A DNA stretch of 44,221 nt, from NCBI GenBank assembly GCA_007122335.1, contig SKTZ01000081.1, forward strand, positions 1 to 44,221, given 5' to 3'. The translations under genes were made by a program, and so were the position numbers. Under the pieces are notes generated by a model. That model was not told the DNA's origin and did not search any database. It saw only the letters and a program-made list of their open reading frames with translations. This stretch comes from Bacillota bacterium. Its GTDB lineage: Bacteria; Bacillota; Halanaerobiia; B1SED10-174. Each line of letters opens with the position of its first letter. The stretch's first letter is position 1. Shown here in pieces: positions 1 to 8,497 of this stretch.

Positions 1-18
1 AGCTATTTTCCCTTTCAT
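1..18 (-). CDS. Start of next fatty-acid gene, probably 3-oxoacyl-ACP reductase (partial)
   Basis: Only the first six codons (MKGKIA) lie in the window, reading out through the left edge. A ribosome site GGAGGG sits a few bases upstream of the ATG at 18, and the ATG overlaps the fabD stop as ATGA, which predicts translational coupling. FabG (NADPH-dependent 3-oxoacyl-ACP reductase) normally follows fabD in Bacillota, and its N-terminus typically begins with a short K-G-K type lead before the Rossmann strand. The identity is inferred from position and six residues only. Confidence 0.6.
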
Positions 19-959
19 AGAAATCCCTCCAAACTGCCATTCTCTTGATTTTCTATTAAAACCTCCAGGTCACTGTTTCGGGAAATTTCCTTTAATTTAA
101 CACCAGAATTTATTGACCGCGTTAAAATCCTTAGAGTTTTCCCGGGCCCAAAAACTAAAAACTTTGCAAATCCTTCTTCGAACATTTTGTTTATTGTTTT
201 CTCCCACAAAACGGGCATGGTTACCTGTTGAACCAACAGAGCCTTAATCTCTTCTGGATCACTAACTTTTTCTCCGGTAACATTGGCCCAAAATGGAAAT
301 TTTGGTTTTCGGATTGGAACATCCTCAATTTCTTGAGCCAGTCCCCTGGCGGCAGGTTCCATCAAACGACAATGAAAGGGAGCGCTTACATTCAAAAATA
401 CAACCCTTTTTGCTCCTTCTTGCAAAAAGGAATCCCTAATTCTTTCCAGTGTTTCCCGGTAACCCGAAATAACGACCTGTTCTGGAGAATTAAAGTTGGC
501 AATCTCCACTCCCGTTCCGGATATTATAGCCTGGATTTTTTCCAGGTCAAGTTTGATTATGGCCGCCATTCCTCCCCGGTTTTCAGGCACCGCCTGGGCC
601 ATTAACTGCCCTCTTCTTCGAACCAGTTTTAAGGCATCGGAAAAGGCAAGGGATTCTGCAGCCACAAGAGCCGAAAATTCACCCAAACTGTGACCAGATA
701 AACCCCAGGAACCGGGAATAAAAGCCCGAGCAGCCCTAAAAGCAGCGATGCTTACAGCCAGAATAGCAGGCTGGGCATTTTCTGTAGCCCGCAATTTTTC
801 TTCAGGCCCCTCAAAACAAAGCCTGGAAAGAGAAAAACCCAATATTTCATCGGCCTCTTCAAAAACTTCTCTGGCCAGGGTGTGATTTTCATACAAATCT
901 TGGCCCATGCCAATTTTCTGCGACCCCTGTCCGGGAAAGAGGAAGCCCAGCTTTTCCAT
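15..959 (-). CDS. fabD: Malonyl-CoA:ACP transacylase FabD
   Basis: FabD moves the malonyl group from CoA to acyl carrier protein, supplying the extender unit for type II fatty-acid synthesis in the cytoplasm. The 314-residue protein has the usual family length. It shows the N-terminal GQGSQ loop (residues 10-14), the GHSLGE nucleophile elbow with catalytic Ser91, and the partner histidine in APFH (about residue 196). The ATG start is preceded by GGAGGG about 10 bases away. The gene lies 27 bp after fabH and its stop overlaps the next start (ATGA), so it belongs to a yceD-rpmF-plsX-fabH-fabD-fabG run. Nothing looks broken. Confidence 0.96.
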   Translation of the reverse strand: MEKLGFLFPGQGSQKIGMGQDLYENHTLAREVFEEADEILGFSLSRLCFEGPEEKLRATENAQPAILAVSIAAFRAARAFIPGSWGLSGHSLGEFSALVAAESLAFSDALKLVRRRGQLMAQAVPENRGGMAAIIKLDLEKIQAIISGTGVEIANFNSPEQVVISGYRETLERIRDSFLQEGAKRVVFLNVSAPFHCRLMEPAARGLAQEIEDVPIRKPKFPFWANVTGEKVSDPEEIKALLVQQVTMPVLWEKTINKMFEEGFAKFLVFGPGKTLRILTRSINSGVKLKEISRNSDLEVLIENQENGSLEGFL

Positions 960-986
960 CCCCTAATTTCCCTCCTATGACATATT

Positions 987-1976
987 TTATCCGGTCCACT
1001 CCACAATACACGAGCCCCATGTTAAACCTGCTCCAAATCCAACCAGTAGAATCTTATCCCCTGGACCAATTTTCCCTTCCTTCCAGGCTTCATATAAAGC
1101 GATCGGGATTGAAGCAGCAGATGTGTTTCCATAATTTTCTAGATTCATGAAAACTTTTTTGTCAGGAATTTTCAATCTTTTAGCTGAAGATTCAATAATT
1201 CTGATGTTAGCCTGATGGGGAATAAAAAGATCAATATCTTCAATGGCGAGGTTTGCATTTTTCGCAACTTTTTTGGCCGAGCGAGCCATGGCCTTAACTG
1301 CAAATTTAAAAACCTGATTGCCATCCATCTTTATGTAGTGAAGCCTATTATCAACAGATTCCCGGGATGCAGGAATAGCCCCTCCACCTGCAGGCATTTT
1401 TAAAAACTCTCCCCCCCCTCCGTCTGAACCCATTTCAAAACCCAAAAATCCCCCCTGGTCAACAGGCCCCATTACTGCTGCCCCGGCCCCATCGCCAAAA
1501 AGAACACAGGTATTGCGATCCTTCCAGTCGGTTATGCGGGAAAGAACTTCCGCCCCTATTACAAGTATATTCTTGTAACTACCATTATTAATAAACTGGG
1601 CGGCAAGGGTTAATCCATAAACAAACCCTGAACAGCCTGCTTCCAGGTCAAAAGCCGCTGCAGTAGGTGCGTTAAGAGCGTCCTGTAAAAGACATGCAGT
1701 TGCGGGGAAAACCATGTCCGGAGTAACGGTTGCAATTATTATTAAGTCCAGTTCTTCGGCAGAAACTCCAGCATTATCCAGAGCTTCTCGCCCTGCTTTC
1801 TCTGCAAGGGAAAGGTTTGTTTCCTCAGGGGAAGCTATTCGCCTTTCTTTTATCCCGGTCCGAGACCTGATCCATTCATCAGTGGTATCGACTTTTTTTT
1901 CCAGGTCTTTATTGGTTAATATTGTTTCCGGGAGGCTTGCCCCAAGACCAAGAATGCCCGCCTGAACTTTTTCCAT
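987..1976 (-). CDS. fabH: Beta-ketoacyl-ACP synthase III FabH
   Basis: FabH starts fatty-acid synthesis by condensing an acyl-CoA primer with malonyl-ACP. The 329-residue protein carries the full Cys-His-Asn triad of initiating thiolase-fold synthases: Cys115 in AGCSGF, His254 in IPHQAN and Asn284 in NYGNTS. The C-terminal glycine-rich GFGAGLTWG segment is also typical. It sits 23 bp after plsX and ahead of fabD, a common Bacillota order that couples acyl-phosphate formation with chain initiation. An ATG start with an upstream GAGGGAG was used. Primer preference (straight or branched) cannot be read from the sequence. Confidence 0.96.
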   Translation of the reverse strand: MEKVQAGILGLGASLPETILTNKDLEKKVDTTDEWIRSRTGIKERRIASPEETNLSLAEKAGREALDNAGVSAEELDLIIIATVTPDMVFPATACLLQDALNAPTAAAFDLEAGCSGFVYGLTLAAQFINNGSYKNILVIGAEVLSRITDWKDRNTCVLFGDGAGAAVMGPVDQGGFLGFEMGSDGGGGEFLKMPAGGGAIPASRESVDNRLHYIKMDGNQVFKFAVKAMARSAKKVAKNANLAIEDIDLFIPHQANIRIIESSAKRLKIPDKKVFMNLENYGNTSAASIPIALYEAWKEGKIGPGDKILLVGFGAGLTWGSCIVEWTG

Positions 1977-1999
1977 TGGATTTTCTCAACTCCCTCGCC

Positions 2000-2983
2000 C
2001 TAGAATAATTCCTCCAGGGTTTTAACCACTCTTTTTTCCACCATTTCCTGTCCAACAAAAATGGCGTTTTTAATGGCCCGGGCGGAGGAACTCCCGTGGC
2101 AGATTATGACCGGCGCTTTCAGTCCCAGAAGGGGAGCGCCACCATATTCCTCGTAATCCATCCTGCTTTTTAATGTTACTAAAGCCTTCTTCATAAGAAG
2201 AGCTCCCAGTTTGCTGGTAATACTTTTTTTGATTTCAGTTTTTAATAAATCAACCAGGGTTTTGCCTGCTCCTTCCATTACTTTTAGAGTAATATTCCCG
2301 ACAAAACCGTCGCTTATGATAACATCGGAGGTATCAGTAAAAATATCTCTCCCTTCAATGTTTCCAATGAAATTAAGTTCTTCAATCTTTCCTAATTCTT
2401 CGTAGGCTTCCTGATAGATTTTTGTTCCTTTTTTTGCTTCTTCGCCTACGTTCAAAAGTGCTACCCGGGGATTATCCCTGTGGTGAATTCTTTCCATAAA
2501 AACCCGCCCCATCTGGGCGAATTGGATCATATTTTGGGGTTTGCATTCTGAATTGGCCCCGGCATCGATCAATAAAGCCATCTGGCCAATTCCCGGAACA
2601 GGAGTGGCAATTCCCGGGCGTTCAATTCCAGGGGTTCTACCAATTAAAAAAATCCCTGCTGCCATGGTTGCTCCGGTGTTACCTGCCGAAACAAAAGCCT
2701 GAGCCTTCCCCTCTTTTACAAGCTGTGCGCACTGCATTAAAGAGGAATCTTTCTTTTCCCTTAAAACTTTAGAGGGAGCTTCGCCCATTCCCACAAGCCC
2801 CGGCGCATGAAATATCTCGACATTCCCGGGTTTGCCCCCATGCCTATCAAATTCTTTCGACAGAGCTTCAGAATCTCCTGTAACAATAACTTCCGGGCCG
2901 CCTCCCTGAGAAGCCTGAATAATCCCTTTAATAATTTCTCCCGGGGCATGATCTCCACCAAATCCGTCAATGGCAACCTTCAA
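2000..2983 (-). CDS. plsX: Phosphate acyltransferase PlsX
   Basis: PlsX converts acyl-ACP to acyl-phosphate, the donor used by PlsY to begin phospholipid synthesis. The start is set at a TTG (2983) because GGAGGGAG lies five bases upstream and the family N-terminus, VAIDGFGGDHAPGEI, follows at once. The longer open frame to 3061 would begin inside a hairpin and add 26 unrelated residues. The resulting protein is 327 residues, normal for PlsX. Conserved stretches include SAGNTGA, DAGAN and SDGFVGN. The acyl-phosphate product is also what FakA/FakB-type kinases (10593-13116 in this window) make from exogenous fatty acids, so two routes to the same intermediate are encoded here. Confidence 0.95.
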   Translation of the reverse strand: MKVAIDGFGGDHAPGEIIKGIIQASQGGGPEVIVTGDSEALSKEFDRHGGKPGNVEIFHAPGLVGMGEAPSKVLREKKDSSLMQCAQLVKEGKAQAFVSAGNTGATMAAGIFLIGRTPGIERPGIATPVPGIGQMALLIDAGANSECKPQNMIQFAQMGRVFMERIHHRDNPRVALLNVGEEAKKGTKIYQEAYEELGKIEELNFIGNIEGRDIFTDTSDVIISDGFVGNITLKVMEGAGKTLVDLLKTEIKKSITSKLGALLMKKALVTLKSRMDYEEYGGAPLLGLKAPVIICHGSSSARAIKNAIFVGQEMVEKRVVKTLEELF

Positions 2984-3011
2984 ATTACTCCCTCCTTCAC
3001 CAAATTTTGCC

Positions 3012-3052
3012 GAAAAAAATACAAGATAAAGAAATTCCTTTATCTTGTATTT
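3012..3052 (-). terminator. Perfect 14-bp inverted repeat between rpmF and plsX, terminator or attenuator
   Basis: Arms at 3018-3031 and 3038-3051 are perfectly complementary around a 6-base loop. On the minus strand the hairpin is followed by a run of about seven T. Shape and position fit an intrinsic terminator, but the stem is AT-rich (4 GC pairs of 14) and lies inside an operon, so partial read-through into plsX (attenuation) is likely. A symmetric protein-binding site is the alternative. Confidence 0.6.
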
Positions 3053-3067
3053 AAAGGACAAAAACCA

Positions 3068-3241
3068 TTATACCTCAATTGCCTTTTTGCCTTTGTAATT
3101 ACCGCATTCGGGACATACCCGGTGCGGAAGTTTTGGCTCGCGACACTTGGGACACTCCGCCAGCTGGGGAGCGGTTAATTTCCAGTGTGTGCGGCGCTTT
3201 CTTTTCCGAGTTTTGGAAACTCTCCTCTTGGGGACCGCCAT
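3068..3241 (-). CDS. rpmF: 50S ribosomal protein L32, zinc-binding form
   Basis: This is a 57-residue L32 with the invariant start [10 protein letters not shown] and a basic N-terminus. Two CxxC pairs (CPKC near residues 30-33, CPEC near 43-46) make a zinc ribbon, so this is the Cys-containing paralogue type. The ATG at 3241 is preceded by GGAGG with good spacing; the longer frame to 3292 overlaps the upstream gene and lacks a signal. It follows yceD closely, as in most bacteria, and precedes plsX after a strong inverted repeat. Confidence 0.96.
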   Translation of the reverse strand: MAVPKRRVSKTRKRKRRTHWKLTAPQLAECPKCREPKLPHRVCPECGNYKGKKAIEV

Positions 3242-3258
3242 TTTGCCACCTCCTAGTA

Positions 3259-3738
3259 TTAATTCTCCAGATACTGGCGCAATTTCTCCCATCGAGGATC
3301 AATTGCTTCTTGTTTGCAGTCACATTGGCCCTGATTCAGGTTCTTTCCACATCCGGGACAAAGTCCCTGACAACCTTCACGGCAAATTGACTGCATGGGA
3401 ATGCTCAAAACCAGGTGCTGGTAAATTTCTTGGGTAATATCAAGAACACTATTTTCATCAAGGTTAAATTCTTTCTTCGAATAAGTTTCAGTCAGCTCAC
3501 GCAAAAAAGACCATTTGAAAGGTTCCAAACAACGAGTGCAGGCCAATTCAACTTCACCGGTTATTGTTCCCTGGACCAGTATTTCATCCTGAGTATTGGT
3601 AAGGGTAATCTTAACCCGGGGAGGGTGAGGGAAAATAATTTTCCGGGACTGAATTTCCATCTCTTCAATCGCAAAATCATCCTCCACAGTAATGGTACCA
3701 CCTAGGGAGCCTAAAATGTCCTTGAGATTAATTTTCAT
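3259..3738 (-). CDS. YceD/DUF177 family protein
   Basis: The 159-residue protein belongs to the DUF177 (YceD) family, almost always encoded just before rpmF. In other bacteria and plastids the family is linked to 23S rRNA accumulation, but the biochemical role is unsettled. Visible marks are a central CTRCLEPF motif (Cys pair near residues 87-90) and a C-terminal cysteine cluster (about residues 119-141, including CPGC and CDC) that could bind a metal. The ATG is preceded by GGAGGAG, and a consensus promoter lies only about 30 bp upstream, making this the first gene of the lipid operon. Confidence 0.88.
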   Translation of the reverse strand: MKINLKDILGSLGGTITVEDDFAIEEMEIQSRKIIFPHPPRVKITLTNTQDEILVQGTITGEVELACTRCLEPFKWSFLRELTETYSKKEFNLDENSVLDITQEIYQHLVLSIPMQSICREGCQGLCPGCGKNLNQGQCDCKQEAIDPRWEKLRQYLEN

Positions 3739-3765
3739 TTAAACTCCTCCTTAAACCCTCACCCC

Positions 3766-3794
3766 ATTATATAAGGAAGGTTATCCCTTGTCAA
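3766..3794 (-). promoter_or_regulatory. Consensus sigma-A type promoter for yceD-rpmF-plsX-fab genes
   Basis: TTGACA at 3794-3789, a 17-bp spacer and TATAAT at 3771-3766 match both consensus boxes exactly. The predicted transcript starts near 3759, about 20 bases before the yceD ATG. The -35 box contains the TGA stop of ackA (3793-3791), so the promoter is nested in the end of the upstream gene. Confidence 0.9.
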
Positions 3795-4996
3795 GAAGAC
3801 CCGTTAACCAGTTCGTGGGTGTCTCTGGCTATTACCAGTTCTTCATTGGTGGGGACAATAAAAACCTTAACCTTGGAGTCCTGAGAGGAAATTTCCGCCA
3901 GTTTTCGGCGGGCTTTATTTTTTTCCGGATCAACTTGAATACCCAGAAATTCCATTCCTTCAAGAGCCTGCTTGCGAACTATATCTGAGTTTTCTCCAAT
4001 GCCAGCGGTGAAAACAATTGCATCCAGACCACCCATCGCTGCAGCGTAAGCTCCAATATATTTTTTCACCCTGTAACAAAAGATTTCAACTGCTATTTTT
4101 GCCCTGTGGTTCCCTTCTTCCGCGGCTTCTTCAACATCACGGGAATCATTGCTTACGCCAGAAATTCCCAGCAAACCACTTTCTTTATTCAAAACATTCT
4201 CTACCCGTTCTGCATCCCATCCTTTGTTTTTCTGGAGGAAAGGGACAATTGCCGGGTCAATATCCCCACAGCGAGTTCCCATTACCAGGCCCTCAAGTGG
4301 CGTAAAGCCCATACTTGTATCGACTGATTTTCCCTGGTCAATTGCAGTAATACTGGCTCCATTACCCAGGTGAGCGGTAATGATTTTAAGATCTTCCATT
4401 TTTCTTCCCATTTCCCTGGCTGCCAGTTGAGCAACATATTTATGGGAAGTCCCATGGAAACCGTAACGCCTGATACCCAGTTCTTTATAAAACTCATAGG
4501 GAAGGGGATAGACAAAGGCTTTTTCGGGCATGGATTGATGGAAAGATGTATCAAACACGGCAACCTGGGGAACCCTGGGCAATAATTCCCGAACAACCTT
4601 GATCCCCGCCGCATTATGAGGATTGTGTAGTGGAGCAAGCCGAGAAAGATCCTTTATTTCCTTAAATTCCTCGTCACCTACAATAGTTGCTTTGGGGAAA
4701 GCCTCTCCGCCATGAGCAACCCGGTGACCTACTGCTTTTATATCATCGATGCTGTCTAATACTCCGTACTCCTCATCCTGGAGTATATCGATTACTTTCT
4801 CCACTCCTGTATTGTGGTCGGGAACATCTTCCTCAATTTTGGTTTTTTCCCCGGATATCTCAGCCTTGTGATCCAGGAAAGAACCTTCAATCCCAATTCT
4901 TTCAACAACTCCTTTAGCCAGAACAGATTCATCTCTCATGTCAAAAACCTGATATTTAATTGACGAGCTTCCACAATTTAAGACAAGAATTTTCAT
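3791..4996 (-). CDS. ackA: Acetate kinase AckA
   Basis: AckA interconverts acetyl phosphate plus ADP with acetate plus ATP, giving substrate-level ATP in fermentation. The 401-residue protein is full length and opens with the ASKHA-fold signature LVLNCGSSSIKYQ. HRVAHGG, FDTSFHQ, the GTSHKYV segment, HLGNGAS and the FTAGIGENS stretch near the C-terminus are all intact. It lies 23 bp downstream of pta in the same direction, with GGGGAGG before the ATG, so the two form one unit. The divergent tmcAL beyond pta uses acetate, the product of this enzyme. Confidence 0.97.
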   Translation of the reverse strand: MKILVLNCGSSSIKYQVFDMRDESVLAKGVVERIGIEGSFLDHKAEISGEKTKIEEDVPDHNTGVEKVIDILQDEEYGVLDSIDDIKAVGHRVAHGGEAFPKATIVGDEEFKEIKDLSRLAPLHNPHNAAGIKVVRELLPRVPQVAVFDTSFHQSMPEKAFVYPLPYEFYKELGIRRYGFHGTSHKYVAQLAAREMGRKMEDLKIITAHLGNGASITAIDQGKSVDTSMGFTPLEGLVMGTRCGDIDPAIVPFLQKNKGWDAERVENVLNKESGLLGISGVSNDSRDVEEAAEEGNHRAKIAVEIFCYRVKKYIGAYAAAMGGLDAIVFTAGIGENSDIVRKQALEGMEFLGIQVDPEKNKARRKLAEISSQDSKVKVFIVPTNEELVIARDTHELVNGSS

Positions 4997-5019
4997 AAGT
5001 TTTGCCTCCCCATTAATTA

Positions 5020-6012
5020 TTATGCTTTTACCTGCAATGCTGTAATCGCAACTAAGTTAATGATATCATCTACTGAACAACCACGGGAAAGATCGTTAAC
5101 GGGTTTAGCCATCCCCTGCAGGATAGGTCCAACAGCTTCAGCCCCTCCCAATCTTTCAACCATTTTATAACCAATATTGCCGGACTGCAGGTCAGGGAAA
5201 ACAAGGACGTTGGCTTTACCGGCAATCTTGCTTTCAGGAGCTTTTTTATTTCCAATATCAGGAACCAGTGCTGCATCTGCCTGGAGTTCACCATCGTACG
5301 CACCTTCTGGGTCCAGTTCTTTAGCTTTGGCAGTTGCCCGGGAGACTTTTTCCACCAGGGGATGTTTAGCGCTGCCCTTGGTTGAAAAAGATAAAAAGGC
5401 AGTTCTGGGCTCAAGACCTGCAATATCTCTGGCGGTCTTCGCTGAAGCCACACCAATCTCGCCCAGTTGTTCAGCATCCGGTTGGGGGTTTACTGCACAA
5501 TCGGCAAAAATAAGTTTTCCGTCAGGAGCAAATTTTGAATCCAAAAGCATAATAAAAGCACCTGAGATAACCGAGATTCCCGGGGCTGTTTTAATAATCT
5601 GCATTGCTGGTCGTAAAACATCGCCAGTAGAATTATCTGCCCCTGCTACAGAACCCCCTGCATATCCCTTTTGTACCAGCATAGTGGAAAAGTAAAGAGG
5701 ATCAGTAATTAGTTTCCGGGCTTCTTCCTTCTCCATCCCCTTCTCTTTTCGCATTTGATAGAGGGTTTCTGCAAAATCCTCTATTTCTGGAAAGGAAGCA
5801 GGGTCGATAATTTCTACTCCTTCCAGTTCAATACCTTCTTTTTTGGCCTTGCTTATAATCTCTTCTTTTTTCCCTAAAAGGATTATATGAGCCAATCCTT
5901 CCCTGTTTAAAAATGCCCCCGCTTCTATAATTCTTCTGTCCTGGCTTTCGGGAAGGACAATTTTTTGTTTTTTCTGTCGAGCTTTTTCCCTGATTTCCTG
6001 AATGAAATTCAT
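5020..6012 (-). CDS. pta: Phosphate acetyltransferase Pta
   Basis: Pta converts acetyl-CoA and phosphate to acetyl phosphate, the substrate of the adjacent acetate kinase. At 330 residues it is the short, catalytic-domain-only Pta typical of Gram-positive bacteria, without the N-terminal regulatory domain of the E. coli enzyme. Recognisable stretches include VLPESQDRR near the N-terminus, the GGSVAGADNSTGDVLRP region, and ELQADAALVP followed by the C-terminal NVLVFPDLQSGNIGYK. GGAGGT precedes the ATG. The gene is divergent from tmcAL across about 130 bp; I did not find a convincing promoter there. Confidence 0.96.
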   Translation of the reverse strand: MNFIQEIREKARQKKQKIVLPESQDRRIIEAGAFLNREGLAHIILLGKKEEIISKAKKEGIELEGVEIIDPASFPEIEDFAETLYQMRKEKGMEKEEARKLITDPLYFSTMLVQKGYAGGSVAGADNSTGDVLRPAMQIIKTAPGISVISGAFIMLLDSKFAPDGKLIFADCAVNPQPDAEQLGEIGVASAKTARDIAGLEPRTAFLSFSTKGSAKHPLVEKVSRATAKAKELDPEGAYDGELQADAALVPDIGNKKAPESKIAGKANVLVFPDLQSGNIGYKMVERLGGAEAVGPILQGMAKPVNDLSRGCSVDDIINLVAITALQVKA

Positions 6013-6146
6013 CTCTGATTATACCTCCATTTTGAGTTAATACCTTCACAAATTAAACTTTACTACAAAAACAACCCATCTCCTGCTTATTTAAACAGGA
6101 TTTGTTCCTGAAAAGGCGAATTCAGACAATTAGGGAGGGATTGCCT

Positions 6147-7376
6147 TTGAATACTCTGGGAGTAATTGCTGAATATAACCCTTTTCATAATGGTCACCTT
6201 TATCACCTGCAAAAAAGCCTGGAAAAAACAAATGCAAAAAGAACTGTTGTAGTAATGAGCTCAACTTTCATGCAGCGAGGGGAGCCCGCTATTTTTGACA
6301 AATGGAGCCGGGCTGAAATGGCAATTCACTGTGGAGCAGACGTGGTATTAGAACTTCCCCTCCCTTACGCCTGTGCAAGCGCAGATTATTTCGCCCGCGG
6401 GGCAACAAAAATCCTTAACGCTGCAGGCTGTAACCATATTGCCTTTGGAGCAGAAAATCCGGATTTAAAAGCCCTTGAAGAAATCGCCAGGTATATTTCC
6501 AGAGAACCTCCCGAGTTTTCTGAAGAGCTCAGGGCAAATCTGGATCAGGGGCATTCCTTTCCCCGGGCCCGCAGCCTTGCCCTGCAAAAATTTCTAAATA
6601 TCAACCCGGAGCTAGTTGATAATCCCAATAACATCCTGGGTATTGAATATTTACGGTCAATTTTCCGGGAGAATTATCCTCTAAAACCTGTAGTTATTCC
6701 CAGAAAGGGTTCACCTTACCATTCGAAATCTCTGGGGGAAGAATTTCCCAGTGCTACTGCCATACGAAACCATATTTACCGGAAAAAACCCCTTGATGAA
6801 ATGGAAAGATTTATGCCAGAGGCTTCTCTGAAAATCCTGAAAAGGGAAATGGAAAGTGGAAATGGACCCGTTTTTGCTTCTTCTTTTGACAAACCTCTTC
6901 TGGCCAGGCTTCGCGGTATCAGGGGGCAAGACCTTTCCCTTTATCCCGAGATTGCCCCCGGACTGGATAATCGCCTTTTACAACTGGCCGGAAAAACCAC
7001 GGGATGGAATGATCTTCTAAGCAAACTACAGACCAGGTGTTTTGTTCAAACTCGCCTGCAAAGAATCTTTGTTTATACTCTTCTTGATATTACCCTTTCT
7101 TTCCGGGAAGAAATAAACTTTCCCCAGAGCCCTCTTTATCTCCGTCCTCTGGCTTTCAATGAAAAAGGCAGGCAGATCCTGCACGAATTAAAGGATAGGG
7201 AAGATTTTCCCTTAATAACCCGGCCAGCAATCCGCCGTCTGCCAAGAATTTTAGAAATCCAAAAAATGATTGATCTCGAATCAAGGGCAACTGACCTCTG
7301 GGCTCTTTTTGTTTCCTCACCTGCCTATCAAAAAAGTGGCCGGGATTTTAGAATTCCTCCCGTATCCCTGTCCTAG
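6147..7376 (+). CDS. tmcAL: tRNA(Met) cytidine acetate ligase TmcAL (YlbM family)
   Basis: TmcAL acetylates the wobble cytidine of elongator tRNA-Met (ac4C34) using acetate and ATP. The N-terminus has the nucleotidyltransferase signature GVIAEYNPFHNGH. I chose the TTG at 6147 because AGGGAGGG lies six to seven bases before it and the conserved sequence begins right after; the frame extends back to 6102 but without a site. The protein is then 409 residues, normal for the family. It is one of the few plus-strand genes and ends in a hairpin terminator shared with convergent coaD. Its place next to ackA-pta is common in Bacillota and fits its need for acetate. Confidence 0.92.
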   Translation: MNTLGVIAEYNPFHNGHLYHLQKSLEKTNAKRTVVVMSSTFMQRGEPAIFDKWSRAEMAIHCGADVVLELPLPYACASADYFARGATKILNAAGCNHIAFGAENPDLKALEEIARYISREPPEFSEELRANLDQGHSFPRARSLALQKFLNINPELVDNPNNILGIEYLRSIFRENYPLKPVVIPRKGSPYHSKSLGEEFPSATAIRNHIYRKKPLDEMERFMPEASLKILKREMESGNGPVFASSFDKPLLARLRGIRGQDLSLYPEIAPGLDNRLLQLAGKTTGWNDLLSKLQTRCFVQTRLQRIFVYTLLDITLSFREEINFPQSPLYLRPLAFNEKGRQILHELKDREDFPLITRPAIRRLPRILEIQKMIDLESRATDLWALFVSSPAYQKSGRDFRIPPVSLS

Positions 7377-7385
7377 CAAACAAAT

Positions 7386-7420
7386 AACCTCTGTTGAAAA
7401 ACAGGGGTTTTATTTTTTCT
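7386..7420 (+). terminator. Intrinsic terminator of tmcAL, overlapping the coaD end
   Basis: A 10-bp stem (7386-7395 with 7400-7409, one G-U pair) closes a GAAA loop and is followed by a T-rich run. The T-run is also the last codons of coaD on the other strand. The reverse side has a weaker T-run, so it may work in both directions. Confidence 0.8.
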
Positions 7421-7907
7421 TGTTTTGTTTTTTGTAATATTTCAGCAAAAACTCCTTTACAGGGTCCGGAACCAGGCCGTCGATACACCCTCCAAGGGAG
7501 GCAATTTCTTTTACCAGGCTGGAGCTTAAAAACCCATATTCCTGTGAAGTCATTAAAAACATGATTTCCAGGTCCGGATTGAGCTTTTTATACATTAAAG
7601 CCTGCTGGAACTCCTTTTCAAAATCTGAAAGGGCTCGCAAACCCCGAACAATATTTCTGGCGTTTTTCTGAACTGCGTATTCATTGAGTAATCCACTGAA
7701 ATAATCAATCCGAACTCCCGGAATATCACCTGCAACTTTTTGCATTAATTCTACTCTTTCTTCCATGGAGAAAGTCGGGTTCTTGTTGGGGTTATTAAAA
7801 ACCGCAACTATAAGTTCATCGAATATGTAGCTTGCTCTTTTTATTATATCCAGGTGCCCATTGGTAACCGGGTCAAAGCTCCCTGGATATACCGCAATTT
7901 TGTTCAT
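7410..7907 (-). CDS. coaD: Phosphopantetheine adenylyltransferase CoaD
   Basis: CoaD transfers AMP from ATP to 4'-phosphopantetheine, the penultimate step of coenzyme A synthesis. The start at 7907 gives MNKIAVYPGSFDPVTNGH, with the TxGH nucleotidyltransferase motif ending at His18; a longer frame to 7976 overlaps rsmD and adds 23 unrelated residues. The 165-residue length is typical. The C-terminal half holds the conserved ARNIVRGLRALSDFE stretch. The gene starts five bases after the rsmD stop, the standard rsmD-coaD pairing in Bacillota. The C-terminus is lysine-rich and overlaps the convergent terminator. Confidence 0.96.
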   Translation of the reverse strand: MNKIAVYPGSFDPVTNGHLDIIKRASYIFDELIVAVFNNPNKNPTFSMEERVELMQKVAGDIPGVRIDYFSGLLNEYAVQKNARNIVRGLRALSDFEKEFQQALMYKKLNPDLEIMFLMTSQEYGFLSSSLVKEIASLGGCIDGLVPDPVKEFLLKYYKKQNKKK

Positions 7908-7912
7908 TGTTT

Positions 7913-8458
7913 TCACTCCCTTTGCCAGATTAAAAGCCTTGTATCGCCATAAACCCGGTTTTCCGCCAGCCGCCAAAAACCGAGGTCAAACAAATCGGCC
8001 TGACTTGATGTTTCTAGAATAACAATTCCTAAACTCTTTAAGAACCAATTCTTTTCAATTAAGTCCAAAAACTCCTCGGGATTAATTAAAGCATAGGGAG
8101 GATCCAGAAAAATAATATCAAAAATTTCTCCTGAAAATCCCCTCTGTAATACCCTTTGGGCATCACCTTTCCAAATCCTGCTTTGCTCTTTAAATCCCGT
8201 TTTTTCCAGGTTCTGTTCCAGGATTTTTAGCACCGCAGGATTTTTTTCAACAAAATGAACTCTTTCTGCCCCCCTGCTTAAAGCTTCAATACCTATACTG
8301 CCGCTCCCGGCAAAACAATCCAGAAAAATGCTCCCATAAACTCTCTCCCCTAAAATATTAAAGAGAGCTTCCTTAACGCGGTCAGCGGTGGGCCGGGTAT
8401 AGCTTTCCGGAGGAAGTTTCAATCGTCTTCCTTTTGCTTTTCCTGAAATAACTCGCAA
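7913..8458 (-). CDS. rsmD: 16S rRNA (guanine966-N2)-methyltransferase RsmD
   Basis: RsmD methylates G966 of 16S rRNA. The 181-residue protein begins RVISGKAKGRRLKLP, which is diagnostic for the family, followed by the T-R-P-T-A-D-R-V-K-E segment. The S-adenosylmethionine site FAGSGSIG (49-56) and the catalytic DPPY (119-122) are intact. It lies 39 bp after recG and five bases before coaD, so these three probably share a transcript. GGAGGTGGAT-type sequence precedes the ATG. Confidence 0.95.
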   Translation of the reverse strand: MRVISGKAKGRRLKLPPESYTRPTADRVKEALFNILGERVYGSIFLDCFAGSGSIGIEALSRGAERVHFVEKNPAVLKILEQNLEKTGFKEQSRIWKGDAQRVLQRGFSGEIFDIIFLDPPYALINPEEFLDLIEKNWFLKSLGIVILETSSQADLFDLGFWRLAENRVYGDTRLLIWQRE

Positions 8459-8497
8459 TCATCCACCTCCATCACCAAAAATTGTTCCGGTATAGAT

